From the NCBI RefSeq assembly GCF_000156395.1, contig NZ_GG703819.1, positions 821,935 to 885,934 on the forward strand: a DNA stretch of 64,000 bases, written 5' to 3'. Position 1 is the stretch's first letter. Each line of letters begins with the position of its first letter. A program made the translations under genes and the position numbers. The notes under the pieces are model-generated. The model did no database searches and was not told the origin of the DNA. It was given only the letters and a program-made list of their open reading frames with translations. This document shows, one piece after another, positions 10,253-18,920 of the stretch. This stretch comes from Providencia rustigianii DSM 4541 (GTDB taxonomy: Bacteria > Pseudomonadota > Gammaproteobacteria > Enterobacterales > Enterobacteriaceae).

Positions 10253-11791
10253 ATGTCTGTAAAAACTGAATCTACCCAAAGCGCAACTGCAGTGCTCGAT
10301 GACGCATCTAACCACGGTGTTTACGCTTCATTATTTGAAAAAATCAATTTAACTCCGGTCTCAACAATAACTGATATTAATGCTTTTCAAGATAACGCTG
10401 CACTTGCTGATGCCACTGCGGATGAACGAGTGACTGTTGCTGTGCAAGTATTTCTTAACCGTTTAAAATCATCTGGCCAAAAAGTTGAACGTTTAGACCG
10501 TAACCTGTTGGATCACCACATCGCTGAACTAGATAAACAAATCAGCCAACAACTTGATGAAGTTATGCATCATCATGATTTCCAAAAAGTTGAGTCCACA
10601 TGGCGTGGTCTAAAATTCCTAGTTGATCGTACGGACTTCCGTCAAAATGTGAAAATTGAGCTTCTTGATATTGCTAAAGACGATTTACGTCAAGATTTCG
10701 AAGATAGCCCAGAAGTGATTCAAAGTGGTCTGTACCAGCACACCTACATCGCTGAATATGATACCCCTGGTGGTGAACCTATTGCAGCAATGATCTCAAA
10801 CTATGAGTTTGACCGCAGCCCGCAAGACATTGCATTACTGCGCAGTATCTCAAAAGTCTCCGCATCCGCTCACATGCCATTTATCGGTTCTGTAGGTCCA
10901 AAGTTCTTTGGAAAAGAAACTATGGAAGAAGTTGCTGCAATCAAGGATATTGGCAACTATTTTGATAGAGCTGAATACATTAAATGGAAATCATTCCGTG
11001 ATTCTGATGATGCTCGCTATATTGGGCTCACCATGCCCCGTGTTTTAGGGCGTCTACCTTACGGTCCAGATACTGTCCCAGTACGTAGCTTCAATTATGT
11101 TGAAGAGGTTAAAGGACCTGACCATGAAAAATATTTGTGGACTAATGCGACATTTGCTTTTGCTGCCAATATGGTAAAAAGCTTTATCAATAATGGCTGG
11201 TGCGTACAAATTCGTGGACCTCAAGCTGGCGGTGCTGTTAAAGATTTACCTATTCATCTCTTTGACTTAGGTACTGGTAGCCAAGTAAAAATCCCATCAG
11301 AAGTTATGATCCCTGAAACTCGTGAATTTGAGTTTGCCAATCTTGGTTTTATTCCTCTGTCCTACTATAAAAACCGTGATTACTCTTGCTTCTTCTCTGC
11401 TAACTCGGCACAAAAGCCAGCCTTATATGAAACTGCTGATGCAACCGCTAACAGTCGTATCAACGCGCGCTTACCTTACATTTTCTTATTGTCACGAATT
11501 GCTCATTATTTGAAGCTTATTCAACGTGAAAACATCGGTACCACTAAAGATCGTCGATTGCTTGAATTAGAACTCAATAATTGGGTTCGAGGTTTAGTGA
11601 CTGAAATGACAGATCCAGGTGATGATTTACAAGCTTCTCACCCACTGCGTGATGCAAAAGTTGTCGTTGAGGATATCGAAGATAACCCAGGTTTCTTCCG
11701 AGTGAAATTGTATGCGGTACCACACTTCCAAGTAGAAGGTATGGATGTTGATTTATCACTAGTTTCACAAATGCCTAAAGCAAAAGCATAA
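10253..11791 (+). CDS. tssC: T6SS contractile sheath large subunit TssC/VipB
   Basis: Large sheath subunit, partner of TssB. 512 aa from the ATG at 10253, which has AGGA at the right distance; the in-frame ATG at 10247 is only two bases from that site. The family core is obvious: VESTWRGLKFLVDRTDF, YNFGDYEFDRSP-like ISNYEFDRSPQDI, RPYGPDT-like LPYGPDTVPVRSFNY, and GPQAGGAVKDLP. Contact with ClpV is expected through the sheath subunits. No anomalies seen. Confidence 0.96.
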   Translation: MSVKTESTQSATAVLDDASNHGVYASLFEKINLTPVSTITDINAFQDNAALADATADERVTVAVQVFLNRLKSSGQKVERLDRNLLDHHIAELDKQISQQLDEVMHHHDFQKVESTWRGLKFLVDRTDFRQNVKIELLDIAKDDLRQDFEDSPEVIQSGLYQHTYIAEYDTPGGEPIAAMISNYEFDRSPQDIALLRSISKVSASAHMPFIGSVGPKFFGKETMEEVAAIKDIGNYFDRAEYIKWKSFRDSDDARYIGLTMPRVLGRLPYGPDTVPVRSFNYVEEVKGPDHEKYLWTNATFAFAANMVKSFINNGWCVQIRGPQAGGAVKDLPIHLFDLGTGSQVKIPSEVMIPETREFEFANLGFIPLSYYKNRDYSCFFSANSAQKPALYETADATANSRINARLPYIFLLSRIAHYLKLIQRENIGTTKDRRLLELELNNWVRGLVTEMTDPGDDLQASHPLRDAKVVVEDIEDNPGFFRVKLYAVPHFQVEGMDVDLSLVSQMPKAKA

Positions 11792-11813
11792 CGGAAATTA
11801 AAGGTCATTCAGG

Positions 11814-13151
11814 ATGAAAATCTACCGTCCATTATGGACTGACGGGGCCTTTTTAGCCCCTCAACAATTTCAGCAACAAGCTCGCTGGGATAGCCATGTT
11901 GCAGAGGTCATTTCCCGTATGGAAATTGCTTCTCCATGGGGTGTTATTAGTACTGAATTTGATGAAAGTGCTCTTGCACTTTCTCGCCTCAGTGCACAAA
12001 ATATGATCGTCCGCTTTCCGGATGGGACTCTTATTGATACCACTCTCGCAGATGCACTTCCTCCCGTTTTTTCTTTAAATGAATATGCTGAACGACAAAC
12101 TTTAGATATCGTTTTAGCATTACCATTGATGTTAGCAAATGGCGGTAATCTGATTCCTGAAACAGGCACCGATCGTCCACGTCGATTTAATCAAGAATGG
12201 ATAAAGGTCCAAGATTTGCTGGGCCATGAGCAGACGGACATCGCAGTGTTACGTCATATGGTAACCCTACGTTTAGCGCACGATGAAAATGCCGCATTCA
12301 TGACTTGCCCTGTTGCAAGGCTAATACGGAATACACAAGGTGCATGGGTATTTGACACACATTTCATTCCTCCGCTCTTAGCTTGTAGTGGTAGTCTTGA
12401 GTTGGTCACCCTGCTCTCTGAATTCATGCATCGTCTAGTCGCTAAACGTCGCCGGTTAATGGCATTACGCCGTGAAAGTAATGAAAAAATGGCAGATTTT
12501 GTTGTCGCGGACGTTTCACTATTTTGGTTATTAAATTCCCTCAATAGCGCTGAACCTGTTTTAAATGAGCTTAGTGCATCACTAAGCCGACATCCTGAAT
12601 TATTGTATAGGGAATTAGCCCGTCTAGCTGGAAGCCTATTAACTTTTTCCCTTGACCATCAACTTGACGATATTCCGTTATATAAACATGGTCACCCAGA
12701 GCAGGTTTTTCCTCCATTATTTACGCTCTTAAATACATTGCTAGAAGCGAGCTTACCATCTCGAGTCATTAGCATCGATCTCATAAAAGAGGGACCTTTC
12801 TGGAAAGGTCATCTCCATGATGGTCGATTACGTGAAGAAGCTGATTTTTATTTATCTGTACGTTCATCTTTACCAGCTCACTTGCTGATCACTCAATTCC
12901 CTTTACTGTGTAAAGCGGGTAGCAGTGATGATGTTGCAGACGTCGTAAATGTGGCATTAAATGGCATTCCATTGAAAGCTCTCAGCCATGTCCCAACCGC
13001 AGTTCCTCTCCGATTAGAAAATCAATATTTTGCGTTGGATATTGAAACGCCGGCAGGTCAGGCCATGTTGTCTTCAGGGCAGTGTGCGTTTTACGTCCCT
13101 AGCACATTAGGCGACATTCAATTAGAGCTATTCGCGGTACTTCGCTCATGA
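11814..13151 (+). CDS. tssK: T6SS baseplate protein TssK
   Basis: TssK (ImpJ/VasE) trimer connects the T6SS baseplate to the membrane complex. 445 aa, normal length. The N-terminal PLWTDGAFLAPQQFQQQARW is the family signature, and DFYLSVRSSLPAHLLITQFPLLCKAG marks the C-terminal domain. Its stop overlaps the tssL start by 4 bp, suggesting translational coupling. Its usual baseplate partners TssE, TssF and TssG are absent from this window. Confidence 0.93.
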   Translation: MKIYRPLWTDGAFLAPQQFQQQARWDSHVAEVISRMEIASPWGVISTEFDESALALSRLSAQNMIVRFPDGTLIDTTLADALPPVFSLNEYAERQTLDIVLALPLMLANGGNLIPETGTDRPRRFNQEWIKVQDLLGHEQTDIAVLRHMVTLRLAHDENAAFMTCPVARLIRNTQGAWVFDTHFIPPLLACSGSLELVTLLSEFMHRLVAKRRRLMALRRESNEKMADFVVADVSLFWLLNSLNSAEPVLNELSASLSRHPELLYRELARLAGSLLTFSLDHQLDDIPLYKHGHPEQVFPPLFTLLNTLLEASLPSRVISIDLIKEGPFWKGHLHDGRLREEADFYLSVRSSLPAHLLITQFPLLCKAGSSDDVADVVNVALNGIPLKALSHVPTAVPLRLENQYFALDIETPAGQAMLSSGQCAFYVPSTLGDIQLELFAVLRS

Positions 13152-13804
13152 ATAATCCAACCTCACACCATACTATCGACATGATTTTTGCACAAACATG
13201 GTTGATGGTTTGTCAGATCAATCAAGGAATATCCATCACTAATGGTGATGGATTTTACCGTCGTGTTTGCCAACTTGTGGATGAAACACGTCAAAAATTG
13301 CTAGAGCATGGGTATGCTGAATCCGCTGTTGAACATATGCAATATGCGCAATGTGCACTAATTGATGAAAGTATCATGAACCGCCAAACACGGGATGAAG
13401 GATATAACACTTGGATTCAATCCCCTCTCCAAGCTCGTTATTTCAATACATTAGAAGCTGGCGACAAACTATGGGATAGATTACGTAGCATCTTAAATGA
13501 AACAGCTCCTAATCCTGATGTTTTGCTGTGCTTTCATCGTGTTCTCACTCTTGGATTTGTCGGTAAATTTCGCCGTAAAGATGCCCCAGAACGTGAGCAA
13601 GTTATGGCTCAGCTCAACGTTCAACTGCCTGATTACTTAATCTCATCCGAATTACCTCTTGTGGTAAAACCTAAACTACGCTTTAGCCGTCGCCGACTTT
13701 ATTGGCTAGGCTGGATTAGCGGAATTCTATTACTCGCTGGTATGTGGTGGGGCTTTTCAGCGTCCTTAGAACATTTGCTTCAACAATGGATGACACAAGG
13801 ATAG
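13148..13804 (+). CDS. tssL: T6SS membrane-complex protein TssL (IcmH/DotU)
   Basis: Inner-membrane component that works with TssM. 218 aa, short form. The cytoplasmic DotU domain contains YAQCALIDESIMN, LQARYFNTLEAGDKLWDRL and ALGFVGKFR-like TLGFVGKFRRKD. A single C-terminal membrane segment (about residues 182-205, YWLGWISGILLLAGMWWGF) anchors it. No peptidoglycan-binding domain is fused. That function is probably supplied by the next gene. The ATG overlaps the tssK stop. Confidence 0.92.
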   Translation: MNNPTSHHTIDMIFAQTWLMVCQINQGISITNGDGFYRRVCQLVDETRQKLLEHGYAESAVEHMQYAQCALIDESIMNRQTRDEGYNTWIQSPLQARYFNTLEAGDKLWDRLRSILNETAPNPDVLLCFHRVLTLGFVGKFRRKDAPEREQVMAQLNVQLPDYLISSELPLVVKPKLRFSRRRLYWLGWISGILLLAGMWWGFSASLEHLLQQWMTQG

Positions 13805-13806
13805 TC

Positions 13807-15546
13807 ATGCAAAACCCAATCAAACAGTGTCTGACGCTTTTTGCGACGGGTCTTTTCCTGTGGCTACTCTGGGGATTTTGGTCTCTGGGACAGACTGTCA
13901 CCATTTTTATTTCAGTCTTAGTTTTAGCTCTCACCAGTGGAATATTATTTTGGCACTATAAACAGCGACGCCAAAATGTCTCCACTGAACACGACTATAC
14001 AGGTGCATTTCCTACAGATAATTATCAGGGACCCGTAATTTTAGTTTGCGGGCAATCACAGGCATTATTTCTTGATAATCAATTACATCGTGAAACTAGC
14101 CAAGGCTGGTATATTTATGTTTCTGCACCAACTGAATTAGCTAAGTTGGTGACTGTTTTAATCGAGTATGCACCATCCTTATTAGGACAAATATCTTTAC
14201 TTTACACGGTGATACCTGAACAACTAACCCAGCAAGAAACATTTACTCAAGAATTACTTAATTGGCGACGTGCTATTGGCGAAAGTCGCCAGAAGACAGG
14301 CACTAAACTGCCATTTTGGGTAACTGTTTATATTTCCACTCCTCATCAACTAGATTCAACTTTTCGGGTCGACTATGAGCATACACCATGGATGACATTA
14401 CTCAGTCATCAAAGTGAATTTCAAGTGGAGCAAGAGGGCACGATGTCAGCGCCCTACTCCTCATGGTTACCCGCACAAATTGGGCATACTGAGCAGAGTC
14501 TTCAACTTTCACTCTGGTTTGATCTTCTGCAAAGCTGGTTAAACCAAATCCTCATCCCTCAGCTGACAATGCCTCAAGCTGGAGCTCCAAAATTGATCCC
14601 TTCTGCATGGGCAATTCAGTGGATCGATATTTCCAGTCAACCAAACAATTTATGGCAACAATTTATTCAAGAAAAAACATCGTTACCTTTAGCCCTCTCA
14701 ACTCAAGTAACTGATTTATTGCCATTACCTGATGTGATGCTACGTCGCTTAAAACACGACATTAGCCTGAGTCGTACAGAACGAACTGTTGGTGCTGTAG
14801 GTCTGCTCTTTGGTATTTTTCTCATTGGTGCGTTAGTAGGGAGCTATCATCATAACCAGCAACTTATTCGCCATATTGGCGAAGATACAAAACGATTTTT
14901 ACAGCTCTCGGATAACCCTCTGGCGCCAAAACTCACTGCATACCAGCAATTACAGGAAGATGCAGCTCAGCTATCCCGTTGGGAGCGTGAAGGGATTCCA
15001 ACAGCCTATTCATTAGCTCTCTACCAAGGAGAGCGTCTACTTCCTTACTTACATACTCTGCTCGGTAGCTGGGCACCTACACAACCTAAAATAATCCCTA
15101 ATGCTCCTGTTTTAGCACCAGAAATGGTGACCCTCGACAGCTTATCTCTATTTGATGTGGGCCAATATACGCTGAAAACAGATGCAACCAAAGTGCTGGT
15201 AGATGCCTTACTGAATATCAAAGCCAAATCAGGCTGGTTGATTGTGGTCTCTGGCTATACCGACAGTACCGGCAACCCAGAACTGAACCAAAAACTATCA
15301 TTAAAACGCGCTGAATCTGTTCGTGATTGGATGATACAAACCAGCGATATTTCACCAACCTGCTTTGCAGTGCAAGGCTACGGGCAAAACAACCCAGTGG
15401 CTAGCAATGAAACATCCGAAGGTCGAGCTCAAAATCGACGTGTAGAAATTCGTCTAATACCGCAAGCCGAAGCTTGCCAATTATTGGACATCAAAACCGT
15501 GCCATCGATGGATGGTGGCACACATTCCCCACAAAAGGAGAAGTAA
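13807..15546 (+). CDS. T6SS-associated OmpA-family membrane protein
   Basis: 579-aa membrane protein of the type found next to short tssL genes. Two membrane segments lie near the N-terminus (about residues 7-50) and another at about 328-346. The C-terminal OmpA/MotB-like peptidoglycan-binding domain spans about 445-555, with SLFDVGQYTLK, VSGYTDSTGNPELNQ and LSLKRAESVRDWM. It probably anchors the membrane complex to the cell wall. I chose ATG 13807, three bases past the tssL stop with AAGGA five bases upstream. Starts within tssL (13744, 13786) have no such support. Family level is clear, precise role inferred. Confidence 0.87.
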   Translation: MQNPIKQCLTLFATGLFLWLLWGFWSLGQTVTIFISVLVLALTSGILFWHYKQRRQNVSTEHDYTGAFPTDNYQGPVILVCGQSQALFLDNQLHRETSQGWYIYVSAPTELAKLVTVLIEYAPSLLGQISLLYTVIPEQLTQQETFTQELLNWRRAIGESRQKTGTKLPFWVTVYISTPHQLDSTFRVDYEHTPWMTLLSHQSEFQVEQEGTMSAPYSSWLPAQIGHTEQSLQLSLWFDLLQSWLNQILIPQLTMPQAGAPKLIPSAWAIQWIDISSQPNNLWQQFIQEKTSLPLALSTQVTDLLPLPDVMLRRLKHDISLSRTERTVGAVGLLFGIFLIGALVGSYHHNQQLIRHIGEDTKRFLQLSDNPLAPKLTAYQQLQEDAAQLSRWEREGIPTAYSLALYQGERLLPYLHTLLGSWAPTQPKIIPNAPVLAPEMVTLDSLSLFDVGQYTLKTDATKVLVDALLNIKAKSGWLIVVSGYTDSTGNPELNQKLSLKRAESVRDWMIQTSDISPTCFAVQGYGQNNPVASNETSEGRAQNRRVEIRLIPQAEACQLLDIKTVPSMDGGTHSPQKEK

Positions 15547-15548
15547 CT

Positions 15549-16040
15549 ATGGCAATCCCTGTTTATTTATGGCTGAAAGATGATGGCGGTGCTGAAATCA
15601 AAGGTTCTGTCAATGTACAAGACCGTGAAGGTAGCATTGAAGTTGTCGCTCAAGACCATAACCTTTATATCCCAACAGATAACAATACCGGGAAATTAAC
15701 GGGTACTCGCATCCATACTCCATTCATTTTCGTAAAAGAAATTGATGCTTCAAGTCCTTATCTTTACAAGGCCGTGACCACTGGTCAAACCTTGAAAGAA
15801 GCTGAGTTCAAATGGTACCGCATTGATGATGCAGGACAAGAAGTCGAGTATTTCAATACTAAACTTGAAAATGTCAAAGTCGTGAAAGTAGCACCAAAAA
15901 TGCACGATATCAAAGACCCAAGCAAAGAGAAGCACAACCATCTCGAAGAGATTGAGCTGCGCTACGAAAAAATCACGTGGACATACAAAGACGGCAACAT
16001 CATTCATTCTGACTCTTGGAATGAACGCGCTACCGCATAA
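15549..16040 (+). CDS. hcp: T6SS tail-tube protein Hcp
   Basis: Hcp hexamers stack into the inner tube that is ejected from the cell. 163 aa from ATG 15549, preceded by AAAAGGAG. It begins MAIPVYLWLKDDGG, followed by GSVNVQDREGSIEVVAQ and GTRIHTPFIFVKEIDASSPYLYKAV, all typical Hcp1 features. The longer frame from 15474 runs back into the OmpA gene and is rejected. A strong terminator immediately follows, which would let hcp mRNA accumulate over distal genes. Confidence 0.96.
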   Translation: MAIPVYLWLKDDGGAEIKGSVNVQDREGSIEVVAQDHNLYIPTDNNTGKLTGTRIHTPFIFVKEIDASSPYLYKAVTTGQTLKEAEFKWYRIDDAGQEVEYFNTKLENVKVVKVAPKMHDIKDPSKEKHNHLEEIELRYEKITWTYKDGNIIHSDSWNERATA

Positions 16041-16048
16041 TTAATCCC

Positions 16049-16075
16049 AGCAGGCGTTTTAGCGCCTGCTTTTTT
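16049..16075 (+). terminator. Terminator after hcp
   Basis: AGCAGGCG/CGCCTGCT stem with a short loop and a T-run, 8 bp after the hcp stop. Genes downstream (clpV onward) must be reached by read-through or have their own promoter in the 180-bp gap. Confidence 0.85.
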
Positions 16076-16076
16076 A

Positions 16077-16093
16077 TTGCACATATTGTGCAA
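16077..16093. promoter_or_regulatory. 17-bp inverted repeat upstream of clpV
   Basis: TTGCACA-TAT-TGTGCAA, perfect 7-bp arms, just after the hcp terminator and 164 bp before the clpV ATG. It has the look of a dimeric regulator site. The cognate protein is unknown. Confidence 0.4.
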
Positions 16094-16256
16094 ACCTGAC
16101 TCGCACAAAATCGACTTTGTCATTAAACACAGAATACTGCGCCATTCTCGGCGTATCACCTATCACGAACATCAACCTTATGAACCTCGGTTAATGGTTA
16201 GGGGCGGTAGCGTGCCTAAACACATTGAAACTCACAAGATTATCTAGGGAAAGAAC

Positions 16257-18920
16257 ATGGAAAATCCTTCAGTTATGTTATTACGTCGCTTAAATCCTTT
16301 TTGTGCAAATGCACTTGAGGCAGCGGCTTCCTTGTGCCAAACACGCGCTCATGCTGAGGTCACGATCGAACATTGGCTTCTCAAACTCCTTGAACTCGGT
16401 GAAAGTGATATCACAGTGTTAGCACGCCGTTATGAATGGGATATTTCAGCGCTTTGGCAAAACTTACTAACTGAGATAGATAACCTTCCACGCTCAATCC
16501 ATACCCGCCCTACCTTATCCAAACAGTTACTTAATTTAATCCAAAATGCATGGGTCATAGCTTCACTTGATGAGGATATCGAACACATTCGCAGCGTACA
16601 CATTCTTGCGGCAATGGTAAAACAGCCCTCCCTTGTCCCAAATGATGCGCTATGGCCATTAATGACATTAAGTCTCACACAGTTACAACGCTTAAGACCC
16701 ATGCTAGATGCTCAATCAGATGAACGACCTGAAATTCAGCAATTAGCCGCGCATAATCAATCCCTACCGAATGAAGCTCCTCTTGATGCCAAACCAGTAG
16801 ATGAATCCAATGCACCAAATTTAATTGGCAATACATTGAACGATGCCTTACTTGCTGTACTCAATAAATTTACGATCGATGTCACCGAAAAAGCGCGCGA
16901 AGGGGCAATTGACCCTGTTTTTGGGCGTGATGATGAGATTCGCCAGATGGTAGATATTCTTTCTCGGCGCCGTAAAAATAACCCCATCTTAGTTGGTGAA
17001 CCCGGTGTAGGTAAAACTGCATTGGTAGAAGGCTTAGCGCTGCGAATTATTGAAGGTAATGTTCCTACTAGTTTACAAACTACATCATTGCGCACGTTAG
17101 ATTTAGGCTTACTGCAAGCGGGAGCTGGGGTAAAAGGTGAATTTGAACAGCGTCTCAAAAACGTTATTGAAGCCGTGCAACAATCACCAACCCCAATTTT
17201 ACTGTTTATTGATGAAGCCCATACTATTATCGGCGCAGGTAACCAAGCCGGTGGGGCTGATGCTGCTAACCTACTGAAGCCAGCGCTTGCCCGTGGTGAA
17301 TTACGTACTATTGCGGCAACTACATGGTCTGAATATAAACAATATTTTGAGCGTGATGCGGCCTTAGAACGCCGTTTCCAAGTGGTTAAAGTGGATGAGC
17401 CTGATGACGAAAAAGCCAGTTTAATGCTACGAGGACTAAAACCCCGCTACGCCAAATATCATGGCGTCCATATTACTGATGATGCAGTAAAAGCTGCGGT
17501 GACTTTATCCCGACGTTACTTAACAGGTCGACAACTCCCAGATAAAGCCGTTGACCTGCTCGACACCGCCAGTGCACGTATCCGTATGAGTCTCGACACT
17601 CTTCCAGATGAAATAACGCGTTTAAAAGCCAAACGTGTCGCTTTAAAACTTGAACAACAAGCCATTCTTGCTGATATAGCGATTGGTAACATGAGCAATC
17701 AATCGTTACTCAGTGAATTAGTGACTCAAGATGCTCAAATCATGCTGAAACTGACTGAATTAGAACACCGTTTTGAGCAAGAAAAAAGTTTGATTAATCA
17801 GTTAATGGAACAGCGTCGACAAGCCCAAGATGTGAGTGAAATTCAAGCTCAATTAGAGCAAGTTCAGCTCGGGGAACCACTGATTACACCAGATGTGGAT
17901 GTACGAACCGTAGCCACTGTGATTGCCGACTGGACTGGAGTCCCCCTATCCAGCTTATTAAAAGACGAACAAACCGAACTGCTTGAGCTGGAAGGTTCTT
18001 TGGAAAAACGAGTTGTCGGGCAAGAAAGTGCGTTATTGGCACTAGGACAACGTCTACGCGCCGCTCGTACAGGCTTAGCATCTGAAAATGGTCCTCAAGG
18101 GGTATTTTTGCTCGTCGGTCCAAGCGGAATCGGTAAAACTGAAACTGCCTTAGCCTTAGCAGATGTCCTGTTTGGTGGCGAAAAATCTTTGATCACTATT
18201 AACATGTCTGAGTATCAAGAAGCCCACACCGTTAGCCAATTAAAAGGCTCCCCTCCAGGTTATGTGGGTTATGGTCAAGGCGGGATTTTAACGGAAGCCG
18301 TTCGTAAACGCCCATACAGTGTCGTATTACTCGATGAAGTAGAAAAAGCCCACCGCGATGTGCTCAACCTGTTTTATCAGGTTTTCGACCGCGGATTTAT
18401 GCGTGACGGCGAAGGTCGTGAAATCGATTTCCGTAATACCGTAATCTTAATGACGGCGAATTTAGGCAGTGATTTATTAATGCAGCAGTTGGAAGAATTC
18501 CCTGAATCTACAGATAGTGAACTTCAAGAAATATTGCGACCAACCCTACGGGATCATTTCCAACCCGCCTTACTCGCTCGGTTCCAAACCTTGATTTATC
18601 GCCCATTAGGCCCTGTCGCACTGCGCCAAATTGTTGAAATGAAACTGGGCAGCGTAATTAAGCGTCTCTACACCCACTACAAGCTTGAAGGCATTGTAGA
18701 AGAAGCACTGTATGACACGCTCGTGAGCGCCTGTTTGTTACCAGACACCGGCGCCCGAAATATAGATAGCCTGCTCAATCAACAAATTTTACCGGTACTG
18801 AGCCAGCAATTACTCATGCGCCAAGCTAACCACCAGCAAGCGCAAAGCCTAAATTTAGGGTATAGCGAAGAGGAAGGGATCACTCTGAGTTTCAGTGATA
18901 TTGAGGAGATAAATCCATGA
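16257..18920 (+). CDS. clpV: T6SS sheath-disassembly ATPase ClpV (TssH)
   Basis: AAA+ unfoldase that disassembles contracted TssBC sheath so subunits can be reused. 887 aa. The N-terminal Clp N-domain (about 1-150) is followed by AAA1 with Walker A GEPGVGKT around residue 248 and the Walker B LLFIDEAHTIIGAG. A coiled-coil middle domain comes next, then AAA2 with Walker A GPSGIGKT around residue 621 and the sensor region. The ClpV-type NQAGGADAANLLKPALARGE distinguishes it from ClpB. The stop overlaps the vgrG start as ATGA, so the two are translationally coupled. Confidence 0.95.
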   Translation: MENPSVMLLRRLNPFCANALEAAASLCQTRAHAEVTIEHWLLKLLELGESDITVLARRYEWDISALWQNLLTEIDNLPRSIHTRPTLSKQLLNLIQNAWVIASLDEDIEHIRSVHILAAMVKQPSLVPNDALWPLMTLSLTQLQRLRPMLDAQSDERPEIQQLAAHNQSLPNEAPLDAKPVDESNAPNLIGNTLNDALLAVLNKFTIDVTEKAREGAIDPVFGRDDEIRQMVDILSRRRKNNPILVGEPGVGKTALVEGLALRIIEGNVPTSLQTTSLRTLDLGLLQAGAGVKGEFEQRLKNVIEAVQQSPTPILLFIDEAHTIIGAGNQAGGADAANLLKPALARGELRTIAATTWSEYKQYFERDAALERRFQVVKVDEPDDEKASLMLRGLKPRYAKYHGVHITDDAVKAAVTLSRRYLTGRQLPDKAVDLLDTASARIRMSLDTLPDEITRLKAKRVALKLEQQAILADIAIGNMSNQSLLSELVTQDAQIMLKLTELEHRFEQEKSLINQLMEQRRQAQDVSEIQAQLEQVQLGEPLITPDVDVRTVATVIADWTGVPLSSLLKDEQTELLELEGSLEKRVVGQESALLALGQRLRAARTGLASENGPQGVFLLVGPSGIGKTETALALADVLFGGEKSLITINMSEYQEAHTVSQLKGSPPGYVGYGQGGILTEAVRKRPYSVVLLDEVEKAHRDVLNLFYQVFDRGFMRDGEGREIDFRNTVILMTANLGSDLLMQQLEEFPESTDSELQEILRPTLRDHFQPALLARFQTLIYRPLGPVALRQIVEMKLGSVIKRLYTHYKLEGIVEEALYDTLVSACLLPDTGARNIDSLLNQQILPVLSQQLLMRQANHQQAQSLNLGYSEEEGITLSFSDIEEINP

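Noticed and set aside
13744..13806. Upstream starts for the OmpA-domain gene
   Set aside because: They would overlap tssL by up to 61 bp, and ATG 13807 has a well-spaced AAGGA.
15474..15548. Longer Hcp start inside the OmpA-domain gene
   Set aside because: Hcp proteins begin with MAIPVYLWL-like sequence and AAAAGGAG is placed for 15549.
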